Source of the DNA: Leptobrachium leishanense
Lineage: Eukaryota; Chordata; Amphibia; Anura; Megophryidae
Assembly (NCBI GenBank): GCA_009667805.1
Contig: CM019066.1
Span: 116,736,190-116,800,189, forward strand
Direction: 5' to 3'
DNA length: 64,000 bases
The position numbers and the translations under genes were made by a program. Positions within the stretch are counted from its first letter, which is position 1; the number at the start of each line of letters is the position of its first letter. The notes under the pieces were generated by a model. That model was not told where the DNA came from. It saw only the letters and a program-made list of their open reading frames with translations, and searched no databases. This document shows positions 55,304 through 64,000 of this stretch, piece by piece.

Positions 55304-55600
55304 TCATCATCATCATCCTTTATTTATATAGCGCCACATATTCTGCAGCACTTTTACAAGATCATTGTACAAGGAGTTGATACATTGGAATACCACACAT
55401 GGGATGATGACCGGATACAGGGGGACACTATTCCCAAGGGAATTTACAATCTATGAGATGTGCAAGTATTTTGTGAGGCAGGCGCATCCATATCATTAGG
55501 TGTCTTGGCCAAGGACACTCGCTGGTGGTGTCTGAGTGGGATCGAGTCATCTTTCCATGATTGTAGAGCAGCAACCTGGTGGTTAGGTTGATCCCGCTTT
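55304..55600 (-). mobile_element. SINE-like body fused to an L2-type 3' end
   Basis: On the minus strand the last 150 bp run AGATTGTAAATTCCCTTGGG, GTGCTGCAGAATATGTGGCG, CTATATAAATAAAGG and an ATG simple tail. This follows the 3' end of the L2 at 48124-48285 in the same order. Upstream the text GAGTGTCCTTGGCCAAGACA is the body phrase of the tRNA-derived SINE at 59100-59300. Confidence 0.7.
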
Positions 55601-56050
55601 CTGTAAAGTCGAGACATCTTCACAGTTGTATTGGAGGGATGTGCTAAATGGTATTTTGACTTGCTTCTCAACGGTCGAAGGGTAGAGATGTTACCACTGA
55701 ACTCCACAGTCGCTATTGTGTGGTAGGCAAATATGTACCAATCGGTGTCTTGCCCAAGGCCACTTAAAAAGGAGGTGCTCTGCCCAGGATTCAAACCTGG
55801 GTCTCACTGCTCTATAACCGTGGAGACCAAGGTTCGAATCCCAGCCAGAGCACCTCGCCAGTAAGTGTCCTTGGGCAAGATACCCAAAAAGGTACAAACT
55901 TGCCTACCGCACAATATTGGATGTGGAGTTCAGTGGTAATATCTCTACCCTTCAACCATGGAAAAGCAAGTCAAGGTCCCATTCAGCACATCCCTCCAAT
56001 ACAACTCTGGAGAAGTCTCGACTTTATGGGAAGCGGGTTCTACCATGCCT
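55590..56050. repeat. Head-to-head SINE fragments forming a palindrome
   Basis: The arms meet near 55817. The right arm (plus) reads GGTTCGAATCCCAGCCAGAG then AGTAAGTGTCCTTGGGCAAG and GTGGAGTTCAGTGGTAATAT. The left arm (minus) reads the same phrases with small changes, such as GGTTTGAATCCTGGGCAGAG. GGTTCGAATCC is a tRNA B-box and GAGTTCAGTGG an A-box-like word, both from the SINE head. Confidence 0.8.
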
Positions 56051-56630
56051 CCTATTCCAAATAAACCTAGTAATAGCCAGCCTCAAATGCAGAAGGAGGC
56101 ATAAGCTGCCTTCTCCTGGAGTGCACAGGATCCAGCAGGATAGGTGAAAGTATATTGGAGAACTATTTGATCTCTGTGTCCTTCAGTTTGTATTGAATGG
56201 TGGCAGCAGATCATACTAGCGTTCATTGCTGACATTTTTCAAGGAAACCAGATAGTGAGCACAGATTAGAGTTTTGTGGGGGGTGCTGAATCAGCTCTTT
56301 GGGACCCACTGCAGAGTAGAGAAAGAGTTTCAGACATTCTGGTCACTGCGGCCATTACATTTGGCTGTAAGCAAGAACAACATGTGACCTAATAAAAAAA
56401 AAATAAAAAAAAATCACTAGTTCTCCAGCTGCTTTAATATTTGAAAATATATAGCATGTTATGTACACATACACTAATGGCTACAGTTGTTGCAACAGGA
56501 GTTTGCAACAAAGCTGGAATAGCAGGGGAGTCGTTACATTAATAAGTGATCTGTTAATTGTATTATCTGTAATTGAGTCAACAACTTTGGTAGAATAGTG
56601 GTTTTCAAATTGAAAATGGGTGGTGGATAA
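56051..56630. other. Unassigned sequence
   Basis: No feature is recognised apart from an A-rich stretch at 56393-56414. Confidence 0.4.
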
Positions 56631-57060
56631 TCCTATACTATAATTGAGTAAGGCTTGGCGTGTCCGTCGCCAAGCCTTACTCTGCGCATGCAACCAGCGG
56701 TGGTGCGCTCGCTGCGGCGGTTACAAGATGCACACAGCACCCGGCTGCCGCGCGCATCCAACCCCCGAGCGGCGAAGGGAAAGTTCCCTCGCTTCCGCTC
56801 TTTGAAGGACCCAAGCCGCGGTCACGTGGGAGTCCCACGTGACCGCGACTTGGGTCCTTCAACGACCGGAAGCGGGGAAACTTTCACTTCGCCGCTTGGG
56901 AAGGCAAGTATGCGGAGCTCATGGGGCGGCTGTCCGAATGCCGATAGAGCATTCGAACAGCCGCCCCATGTCTGGTCTGGGGTCTGAGCTGGGGGGCAGT
57001 ATCCACGAGCTGAGGGCAGTATCCACAATAGACTGCCCTCTGGGCAGGCTTTCCACCTTG
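56631..57060 (+). mobile_element. Short Helitron-like element
   Basis: It starts A/TCCTATACTATAATTGAG and ends in the hairpin GACTGCCCTCTGGGCAGG, then CTTTCCACCTTG, followed by T. A start TC after A, a hairpin about ten bases from the end and T after the end are Helitron features. The final CTTG departs from CTRR by one base; the related ends at 27026 and 59625 read CTAG and CTAA. It is 430 bp long and encodes nothing. Confidence 0.65.
56770..56970. repeat. Two perfect-looking hairpins inside the Helitron-like element
   Basis: The first has arms of about 63 bp meeting at 56832 in ACGTGGGA-G-TCCCACGT. The second pairs CATGGGGCGGCTGTCCGAAT (56920-) with its near inverse (56949-56970). Confidence 0.85.
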
Positions 57061-58369
57061 TGTATATATATTTCCCCTTACTGAACCTATGAACTTGCAT
57101 ATATAAGTGACGTAGATTAAATAAATTGGACCTCCAGACATCTGTTTCAAATATGTCAAAGACATTTATATAGGTTCTTATTTTATGTGACATCCCATCA
57201 TAACCCGCAATGGATCAAGGTCTCTGGAAAACATAAGCTTTGAGCTGAGCCGAACACTTTGAAATACTTCCTAGAAGAGCCACCCCCACCTAAAGTAATG
57301 CAGCGATTAAAATAAGCTGCTGGTATAAAGAGCTTTACAGAATAGAGCAATAGCAACATTCATTTTTCCCTCAAATAGGGTTTCCAGATCCTGCACATTT
57401 TCCTGGACACAGTTTATTAAAAAATGGCCAGTGCATGGAAAATTCATGTAGCGAATGCAAGAAATCAAAGTGGCACCCAAGTTCATCTGCTTTCATTTGG
57501 TACCAGATTTCCCTATTTAAGCATAGGAATTCTACATGTTGCAGGGCAGCACACGCCCTTTCCACTAAATAGTAATGTGTCGAGGAACACAGTGCCGATC
57601 TGACAACCCTACCCTCAAACTTGAAACTCTTTTGCTCCTCAATTCCTCCATTAGAACTCCTTTTCTTCTAAAATGCCCTAGAATATAAACCTGCGTGCCC
57701 ATCCCATGTGTACGGAAATGCTGGAGTTGCCCCTCCTGGATTGTTGACTGTCTATTTCTAGTCTTTGGGAGAGTCATGCTCTACTTTTTGGATGTAGTCC
57801 ATTATCCACACACTCTGCTCGCTAGAGGGATTGGTCCTCTCCTTTAATAAAATGTCAGGGCTTAATTTTATATTTGTTTTCTAATGTTTAACTAGGCTTT
57901 AGCTGACAGCTCGTTACAGGGTCAAAAAAGGCTACACAACATTCTGGCACACCAAGCAGGAGACGAAGCAGCACAATTTACACAGTGGGAGTTACTCACT
58001 AAACTACAAATAGCTTATGTTAAAATTAAAAAAAAATATCCAAACTGCTCATTTCCACTCATGGGGGGGGGGGGGACGACACACACCATCCATCAATTGA
58101 AATGTATGCTCTGCTTTGTTAAACCCATGCTCTCATATGGCCGCCCCTCCCACTCACCAGGTCGTAAACAAATTTACCCTATACAGCCCACACGATCTGA
58201 TGCAAACTCTTCAACAGCCGGGCCACAAGCTCACATCTCCCTCAGCCACAGAGCCTGCTTCTGGACTCTGCTGTCCCACCCAGTGCTGGTCTGAAATTTG
58301 TAGCTTACTTTCCAAATCACCCTAATTAACCCAAGGTTCTAGCCCTTCCCATGATATGTTAATCTGTAT
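57061..58369. other. Unassigned 1.3-kb tract
   Basis: No exon is supported. A G run is at 58062-58073. Confidence 0.4.
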
Positions 58370-58525
58370 ATTTGTGTTTTGTTTTTAATAGTTTGCATTT
58401 TATTACTTTGTATTTCTGTAACCACTCAATGTTCTTGAACCAAGGACATACTTGAAAACGAGAGAAATCTCAATGTATCCTTCCTGGTAAAATACATATA
58501 TATATATATATATATAAATAATATA
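58370..58525 (+). mobile_element. LINE/SINE 3' tail, CTTCCTGGTAAAAT type
   Basis: It matches 9050-9197 over about 130 bp (TTATTACTTTGTATTTCTG, TACTTGAAAACGAGAGAAAT, ATGTATCCTTCCTGGTAAAA) and ends in a TA dinucleotide tail. Confidence 0.75.
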
Positions 58526-59090
58526 GCCGTCGTGGATGTCGAACCCTTCCAGTTGGCTGCATGCGGGAACACACAAGGACCAAGCCAAGAGGTGGCCACG
58601 GTCCCCAGCCCTAGCGGCAGAGCAGGGTCTATCATCTGCCCCTCTGGGATAGGATGACCATTCGCCCCCGATTTCCAGGGACAGTCCCCGGATTGAGGAG
58701 GCCGTCCCCAGACAAAATTTATCTTCCCGGAACTTAAATGCCAATTTATACACGGCTCTGAAGGAGGAGCTGCAGTTTCTTTGCGCACTGTTAGGAGTCC
58801 CATGCTGAATGAATCACAGTGGAGAGCCAAGGAACTGCAGCTCCTCCTTTACAGCAGTGAATAAATTTGCATTATTTAAGTTTTGGGACAAATGAGCTTG
58901 CATGTATACAGAGGTGCATAATCTCTGTATAAACACAATGTGCATAATGCTCTCTGGCATGGGGAGCTGCTCACCTGAGCCCCTGAGTTGTTGTTTACCA
59001 ATAAAATCTTTATACCGGAGGAACGTCTCTTGGCTTGTCCTGTGGCGGCGAGGTGAACCAGATCGAAAGGAACCATTTATTTATTATTTT
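58526..59090. repeat. Unassigned, with an inverted repeat at 58700-58890
   Basis: GGAGGAGCTGCAGTTTC (58764) and its inverse GGAACTGCAGCTCCTCC (58830) sit between further inverse words (TTAAATGCC..TTTATAC and TTTGCATTATTTAAG). GGGACAGTCCCCGG lies nearby. It is probably a MITE of unknown family. Confidence 0.5.
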
Positions 59091-59094
59091 TTTT

Positions 59095-59300
59095 TGGGAG
59101 TATTTTCCCAGGAAGGATACATTAAGATTTTTCTCGTTTTCAAGTATGTCCTGGGTGGCGAGTATGTACCGTTAGGTGTCTTGCCCAAGGACACTTACTG
59201 GAGAGGTTGCTCGCTGGGATCGAACCCATGTCTCCACAGGCTCTCTCCTCGCAGAGCAGTGATGTTACCTCTACTCCACCCAGCCAGTACAACCATTGGT
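59095..59300 (-). mobile_element. tRNA-derived SINE with a LINE-type 3' tail
   Basis: On the minus strand the head has an A-box-like GGAGTAGAGGTAACATC, then GGGTTCGATCCCAGC, a good B-box, about 55 bases later. The body continues AGTAAGTGTCCTTGGGCAAG and ACACCTAACGGTAC. The 3' end is CCCAGGACATACTTGAAAAC and ATGTATCCTTCCTGGGAAAA with an A-rich end, the same tail as 9120-9197. It would be transcribed by RNA polymerase III from the internal boxes and mobilised by a LINE that recognises that tail. Confidence 0.8.
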
Positions 59301-59394
59301 TGGAGTGGTAACATTTATGATGTGCTGTTTACATTTTTTTATCCTGTGAGATTCTCTGGGGCCTAATATGTATGGTTAATTACTATACTGCACC

Positions 59395-59628
59395 ATGATT
59401 TTAATTGTCTTATTAGGTTGCACTCCCAGATCCTGGGGTGCACCTGAGCAGTCAGATCCTGCAGCCAGATCCTGGGGAGAACCTGAGCAGCCAGATCCTG
59501 CAGCCAGATCATGGGGTGCACCTGAGCAGCCAGATCCTGAGTGTGACAAGCAGCCACCTCATTGGGAGCACTGGGCAGCCAGATCCTCTACAACAATAGA
59601 CTGCCCTCTGGGCAGGCTTATCACCTAA
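59395..59628 (+). mobile_element. Helitron-like 3' end preceded by a short tandem repeat
   Basis: 59425-59540 repeats CAGATCCTGGGGTGCACCTG..AGCAGCCAGATCCTGCAGC about three times. The terminal hairpin GACTGCCCTCTGGGCAGG is followed by CTTATCACCTAA and T (59625-59629). CTAA fits the CTRR end of Helitrons. No 5' end is recognised. Confidence 0.6.
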
Positions 59629-59845
59629 TGTAGATATAAAACGCATACAATTATACAGGAAAGATGGCACGATGTTGTCTGCCCAGTGTCTTGTATCCAA
59701 CACAACCCTGATCCAAAAACACGTTGCAAACAAAGTCTAAAGAGTAATACTTTGTTTATAGGTAGAATTCTAAAATAAAACAAACATTATACAACAGCAC
59801 GAAAGGACAAAACGAACACAGCAGTGTCATAGGCGAAATAGGTCA
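59629..59845. other. Spacer
   Basis: No feature is recognised. Confidence 0.4.
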
Positions 59846-59898
59846 GCGCTGCGGAATATGCTGGCGCTTTATAAATAAAGAATAATAATAATAATAAG
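59846..59898 (+). mobile_element. Very short L2 3'-tail insertion
   Basis: AGCGCTGCGGAATATGCTGG, CGCTTTATAAATAAAG and an AAT tail agree with the last 50 bp of the L2 at 47641-48285 without visible change. It is an extreme 5' truncation. Confidence 0.85.
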
Positions 59899-60738
59899 AC
59901 AATAATCCATAATCCGGTGCCCCACCGGTACTTCTAAAGGGAGTACCGCGTTCGTATATCATCATAAACTCATAGTATTCACATACAAAGCATAGTGGGC
60001 TCAAAAGATTCTACAATACAGACGGATAACAAAGTAGCTCTATTAAAAGGATGTAGGTGTCTCTAAAGCTGATATTACTCAGGCACATGCCTCAAATGAT
60101 GTTAGCTATAACACATCCGTGGGTGATAGTGACCCACTCCTAGTCCAATTAGTAGCTCGGCAGTGCTAATTGCCTACATACCACCATCTATATAGTAGAC
60201 CAAATCCCTGGAGTCAAGAGAAAAAAGGAACTAGAAGTTAGTGCTCCTAATGACCGTAACACATAATGGGTAGTAAAATACGCTCAGCTGTGCCTAATGA
60301 ACACCACTCTGAGTAATGCTTAAAGAGCCACTACCACCAAAAAAATGAAACGTTCTTATTATGTTTATATTATGTAGCTGATCTCTTACATGTACTTTGG
60401 TTTTCTCTTGCAGTTTAGTTAAAATATTTTACTGTGTGTCACTGGGTGCATCAATATTGTGTACACACACACACTTTACATCACAGGCTTCTACCTTTGT
60501 GGCATTGGCCATAGAATTGAGCCTATAGGGCAATCACGGACTCAATTTATTGTACCGTGGGATGGACATCACCAGGGGGTAAATTAGAAGTCTTTTAAGC
60601 TCCCCGTCTTATCTCCTTCAGCTGCCAGCTTTCATCTCGGGTAGCAGAGGCAGGACAATAGCCCCATACTGCCTCATCTAAACATTCCCCCCTCCACCTA
60701 ATTAACTGTTAAATACGGTATAAAGGGATAGTGTACCT
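59899..60738. other. Unassigned sequence
   Basis: No exon or repeat end is recognised. Confidence 0.4.
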
Positions 60739-60932
60739 TTAAAGCAGTGTTTCTCAAACCTGTCCAAGTTTCCCTAACAGGCCAGGTTTTCCAGGTGTCT
60801 GAAGCACCGCACAGGTGATCTGATTTTCTGCTCAGTGATTGCAGGATTCAGTCTGCATTTCCTCAAGGTGATCTTTAAAGTCCGGCCTGGTTGAGGGTCC
60901 CGAGGACAGGTTTCGGAAACACCGCTTTAAAA
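60739..60932 (+). mobile_element. hAT MITE, CAGTGTTTCCC family
   Basis: 60747-60924 begins CAGTGTTTCTCAAACCTGTC and ends GGTTTCGGAAACACCG. Flanks CTTTAAAG and CTTTAAAA agree in 7 of 8. The interior matches 34561-34742 (GAAGCACCGCACAGGTGAT, GCTCAGTGATTGCAGGATTC). Confidence 0.9.
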
Positions 60933-61241
60933 AAAAGGGACATTGCCACACCGGGAGGAGCAAGTGATTGAAAGATACGGGGGTGGGGGGGGCAGTTTAC
61001 AACACAAAAGACCACGCAATGGAAGCACCATGTGACACATATAGAGTAAAGTATTTTCTTATCTAACATGCACTTGTTTTTTCTCTTTAATGTTTAAGAC
61101 TCCCTTCCATCTTCTGCTCACCTTATCGGTTCCATGCCTGTCTTGTTTTGTGTTTCCCCCCTCCCCTTCTCCCCACCACCATTTTCTATAAATGATTTTC
61201 CCTCTCTTGCTGCTTCTTTCTTCTACCACCCTACTGTCTAA
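60933..61241. other. Spacer and pyrimidine-rich leader of the LINE
   Basis: 61080-61240 is strongly C/T-rich (for example CCCCCCTCCCCTTCTCCCC). It may be the 5' UTR of the LINE that follows; its left border is not visible. Confidence 0.4.
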
Positions 61242-61349
61242 ATATACCCTCCCTATACACCCTACAAATTACACCAAGTAGAAAAAGAAACCCAAATACA
61301 CCATAGCCTACTCAGCTCTTTTAACTTATCAGCTGAGTGCTGGTGGAGA

Positions 61350-62612
61350 GTGTTAAAATGCAGCCCTCCCACCCCCACACAGAGTTTTAAGACTCTCCAA
61401 TCACAATTCTCCAAAAAGAAAACGGTGTCCAAATTCCTATTTATTCTGCTGCTTGCCCTGGCAAATGATGTTGAATCCAACCCTGGTCCAACAGGTGACA
61501 TCACATTTAGTCTCCCCACTAAAAAAGGCCTCTCCTTTGTGCACTGTAACATCCACAGCTTACTCCCTAAACTGGATGAGCTTAAAGCTTGGTGCCTCCA
61601 TTACAAACCTAAAGTCATTGTGCTGACAGAATCATGGCTAACCCCTAAAGTACCAGACTCAGCCATATCAATACAAGGGTATTCATGTTATAGAAAGGAG
61701 AGAGCAAAGAGAGGAGGAGGAATTGATATTTATGTTGACGAGTCCACAAAGTTCACCCCTCTGCAAAACTCTAGCTCCCCAGCCACTTTTGATTTCCTTT
61801 CTGGTATTCTTGAGATCCCATTCAGTAAACCAATTATTGTTGCTGGATTCTATCGCCCACCGAGCTCCCCAGTGCACTCTCTTTCTGACATAACCCAAAT
61901 ACTTAGTAATTTGGTAGCTCAAAACCAAAAAAGTGAACTGCTGGTCCTCGGCGATATTAATGTTGACTGGCTGAATCCTAAAAACAAACACTGCTCCCAG
62001 TTTAAGGCTTTCCAGTCAACACAATTAATCTCCTCCCCCACTCGCATTAATATGAAAAGCCTTAACCATACCTTGCTGGACTGGATTCTCTCCTCATGTC
62101 CTGATAGAATACAGGAGGCAGGCATTCTCGCCAATAGCTTCAGTGATCACTGCCTAGGGTACTGTGTGCACAAAATAAAGGCCACAAAATCTCCCCCAAA
62201 AAAGGTAATAATCACCAGGTCCTTCAAGAAATTTAATCTTGAATCCTTCCTAAATGATCTCAAACGGCTCACGTGGTACAGGCTAAACCTAATCCCAGAC
62301 CTGGACTGTGCAATTGAATACTTTCAGTCAGAGCTCCTGCAAGTCTGGAATGCCCATGCCCCGCTGCGTAAAGTGCGAGTCAAAGGGGCACACCTCCCCT
62401 GGGTTACAGCTGACCTCACACAAATGTACCAGCTTAGAGATTCACTCTGGTCAAATTTCAAGAGTACTCTATCCATGAACGATCACTGTGAATACCAAAA
62501 ATGGCGGAATGCATGCAAAAAGCAAACAAAAATGGCCAAATCCCAATACTTCAATGAAAACCTAAACAAGAACATATCAAACCCGAGAAATTTTTGGAAA
62601 AATCATAAATAA
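61350..62612 (+). pseudogene. LINE ORF, part 1: 2A segment and AP endonuclease
   Basis: The endonuclease nicks the target so that reverse transcription can start there. Counting from the GTG at 61350: a hydrophobic run at residues 29-38 (FLFILLLALA), the 2A motif DVESNPGP at 40-47, then the endonuclease from about 60 to 275. Visible landmarks are CNIHSLLPKLDEL (N67), LTESW (E94), RGGGIDIYV, GFYRPP (Y168), LGDINVDW (D202, N204), LLDWIL and NSFSDH (D266, H267), the full catalytic set of the AP-endonuclease fold. The frame is open upstream to 61242 but has no in-frame ATG before residue 200. The ATG at 61358 is in another frame. The frame ends early at 62610-62612 because of an extra A in the run 62598-62602; the next frame continues the protein. 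Confidence 0.92.
61437..61490 (+). other. 2A translational recoding motif with a hydrophobic lead-in
   Basis: The codons at 61467-61490 encode DVESNPGP, matching the D(V/I)ExNPGP core that makes ribosomes skip the Gly-Pro bond. Activity also needs upstream residues; here they are LLLALAN, a leucine-rich stretch as in known 2As. A break after NPG would leave an N-terminal peptide of roughly 46 residues or more and release the endonuclease-RT with a Pro start. In some LINE 2As the N-terminal part also acts as a signal sequence; the FLFILLLALA run would fit, but that is inference. Confidence 0.85.
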
Positions 62613-64000
62613 CATACAATCTCCCCCTGTCCACTCCCAACCAGCTGCTGTCAAAGTAAACAACCAAACCCTGCAACACCCCCTAGATGTAGCAAATGCC
62701 TTTAATAACTATTTCGTTGGATGCGCCAACACCCTGATTGCTAAGCTAGCAATTGAAACACATTCAGAAAGGCAGCACACAAGTCAGATCCTTCCAACTG
62801 TGCAAAAACCCTGTATCAAAGAGAAATTCAGTTTTAGACCGGTGCCTGTCAGTGCCATTACTAAACTTCTCTGTAACCAAAAAATGAAACACCAGTCAGG
62901 ACCTGACCAAATCCCAGCAATGCTGCTGAAAATCAGCACGCCGGCAATTGCAAATCCTGTCGCAACCCTAATCAATGAATCACTGGCGACTGGATAAATA
63001 CCCAAACTCTGGAAGACTGCGAGAGTGGTACCTATCCATAAAAGTGGAGACAATACTTTGGTATCCAACTACCATCCAATATCATTGCTTCCTGTAATGT
63101 CAAAAATCTTGGAAAAATGTGTTTGCACTCAATTACGCGATTACTATCAGTATTGGAACTATTTAACCCCAGATCAATCCGGCTTCCGTCCAAATCATTC
63201 AACCACAACTGCCCTTTTAAAAGTTTGCAATGATATCCAGGCTGGCATGGAACAAGGAAACCTAACTGGAGCCATCTTCCTTGATTTTGCCAAGGCCTTT
63301 GACACAGTAGACCATGGCATCTTATTACAAAAACTTAAAAAATCTGGTATTGGTGATCGCACGCTAACCTGGTTTCAATCATATGTGTCTGATCGGTCGC
63401 AATATGTGTCCATTTCTGACAGCACTTCCCTCCCCCTCCCAGTCACGTGCGGTGTACCCCAAGGCTCGATACTCGGCCCCCTGCTATTCACAATATTCAT
63501 AAATGATCTGCCCAATGTCTGCAAAGCCTCAACTGTACACATGTATGCAGACGACACTGTAATCTATACCAGCAAACCAGATCTCCCACAGCTGGAGGCT
63601 GTGCTGCAAGACCAATTCACAGAGGTAGAAAAGTGGAGCAAAGATAAACTTTTCTTAGTGCTGACAAAACTGTTACGATGCTCTTTGGAACAGCACCTAA
63701 ACTACATAAATTGCAAACACCCCATCTATGTGTCAGGACAAAATAAAATGGCACGCTGACCAGTCACTTCTCTCAAATATCTAGGTATGTGGTTGGACCC
63801 AAATCTATCCTTTGGCCCCAACATTGAAAAACTTTCATCTAAAATTTATCCCAAAGTAGGTGCCCTGTACAGAAACAAATCCTGCCTGAGCCCCGCGGTA
63901 AGAAAGCAGATTGTACAACAAATGCTTATGCCAGCTATTGAATACAGAGATGTAGAGTATGCAGCCAACCCGCAAACGCACCTCCAGAAACTTATTACAT
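62603..64000 (+). pseudogene. LINE ORF, part 2: reverse transcriptase (3' end beyond window)
   Basis: It copies the LINE RNA into DNA at the nicked target. In the frame after the shift it reads SGPDQIPAMLLKIS (about 62896), a TAA at 62995-62997, then VPIHKSGDN, NYHPISLLPVMSKILEK, FRPNHSTTTALL, FLDFAKAFDTVDH (first catalytic Asp), TCGVPQGSILGPLLF and HMYADDTVIY (catalytic Asp pair, about 63550). Between about 63657 and 63723 the family-like text (TMLFGTAPKLHKLQTP) is in another frame. A TGA at 63757 follows, after which TSLKYLGMWLDPNLSF continues to the window end. The motifs fit L2/CR1-group RTs. Three frame changes and two stops make it a pseudogene. Confidence 0.92.

Larger units (their letters stand above)
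61242..64000 (+). mobile_element. 2A-bearing non-LTR retrotransposon (L2/CR1 group), cut by window edge
   Basis: The order is pyrimidine-rich leader, short N-terminal segment with a hydrophobic run and a 2A motif, AP-type endonuclease, then reverse transcriptase, all plus strand. No separate upstream ORF1 is visible. The RT C-terminus and 3' UTR lie beyond 64000. Breaks: a 1-base frameshift at 62598-62602, a TAA at 62995, a two-way frame excursion at about 63657-63723, and a TGA at 63757. It is the least decayed coding sequence in the window but is not functional as read. Confidence 0.9.

Noticed and set aside
55800..55875. tRNA gene suggested by GGTTCGAATCC
   Set aside because: The flanks do not form a tRNA cloverleaf with an acceptor stem. 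The same head recurs in SINE copies at 59200 and on the opposite strand next to it.

Overview
This is a stretch of animal nuclear DNA, most likely from an amphibian and probably a frog. The background is AT-rich, with long gene-free tracts and no bacterial gene organisation. The repeats point the same way: many TTAA-flanked palindromic MITEs, many hAT-type MITEs, L2- and CR1-type LINEs, tRNA-derived SINEs, Tc1 DNA transposons, and a LINE carrying a 2A peptide (2A-bearing LINEs are known from Xenopus, among other animals). The amphibian placement is inference. I see no host protein-coding exon that I can support, and no rRNA, functional tRNA or CRISPR.

Layout. 1-5 kb: half of a TA-flanked palindromic element, elements of a CAGGGTTATTC family, a decayed CR1-type LINE 3' end (minus strand) and an L2-type RT fragment. 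5-9 kb: a CpG-rich TTAA MITE, then two neighbouring TTAA elements, the second split by a GC-rich hAT element. 11.3-13.3 kb: a complete non-autonomous hAT element with a perfect 8-bp target duplication whose core is an array of about 24 units of a 54-bp satellite. 15.6-17.1 kb: two TTAA MITEs. 20.9-23.9 kb: nested hAT, TTAA and TA elements. 24.4-27.0 kb: a possible Helitron-like element holding a 0.6-kb palindrome and a fresh foldback. 27.2-28.3 kb: a hAT MITE, and a TTAA MITE split by an L2 fragment. 31.0-32.9 kb: a Tc1 transposon broken by two later insertions. 34.5-42.9 kb: hAT MITEs and large hairpin-rich TTAA elements. 45.7-47.0 kb: a CAGGGTTATTC element with a TTAA MITE inside. 47.6-48.3 kb: L2 RT C-terminus and 3' tail. 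48.4-53.6 kb: more MITEs, including a 420-bp hAT element with perfect 8-bp duplications. 55.3-59.7 kb: SINEs, Helitron-like ends and LINE tails. 61.2-64.0 kb: the best-preserved coding sequence, a 2A-endonuclease-reverse transcriptase LINE that runs off the right edge.

Nothing here works as a host pathway. The relationships are those of transposons: autonomous elements (L2, the 2A LINE, Tc1) and the non-autonomous ones that share their ends. Two kinds of LINE 3' tail are each seen both alone and fused to a SINE-like body, which suggests LINE/SINE partnerships. Nesting gives a relative order of insertion at several places: Tc1 before the CAGGGTTATTC MITE; hAT before TTAA MITE at 20.9 kb; TTAA MITE before L2 at 27.7 kb; TTAA element before hAT at 7.5 kb.
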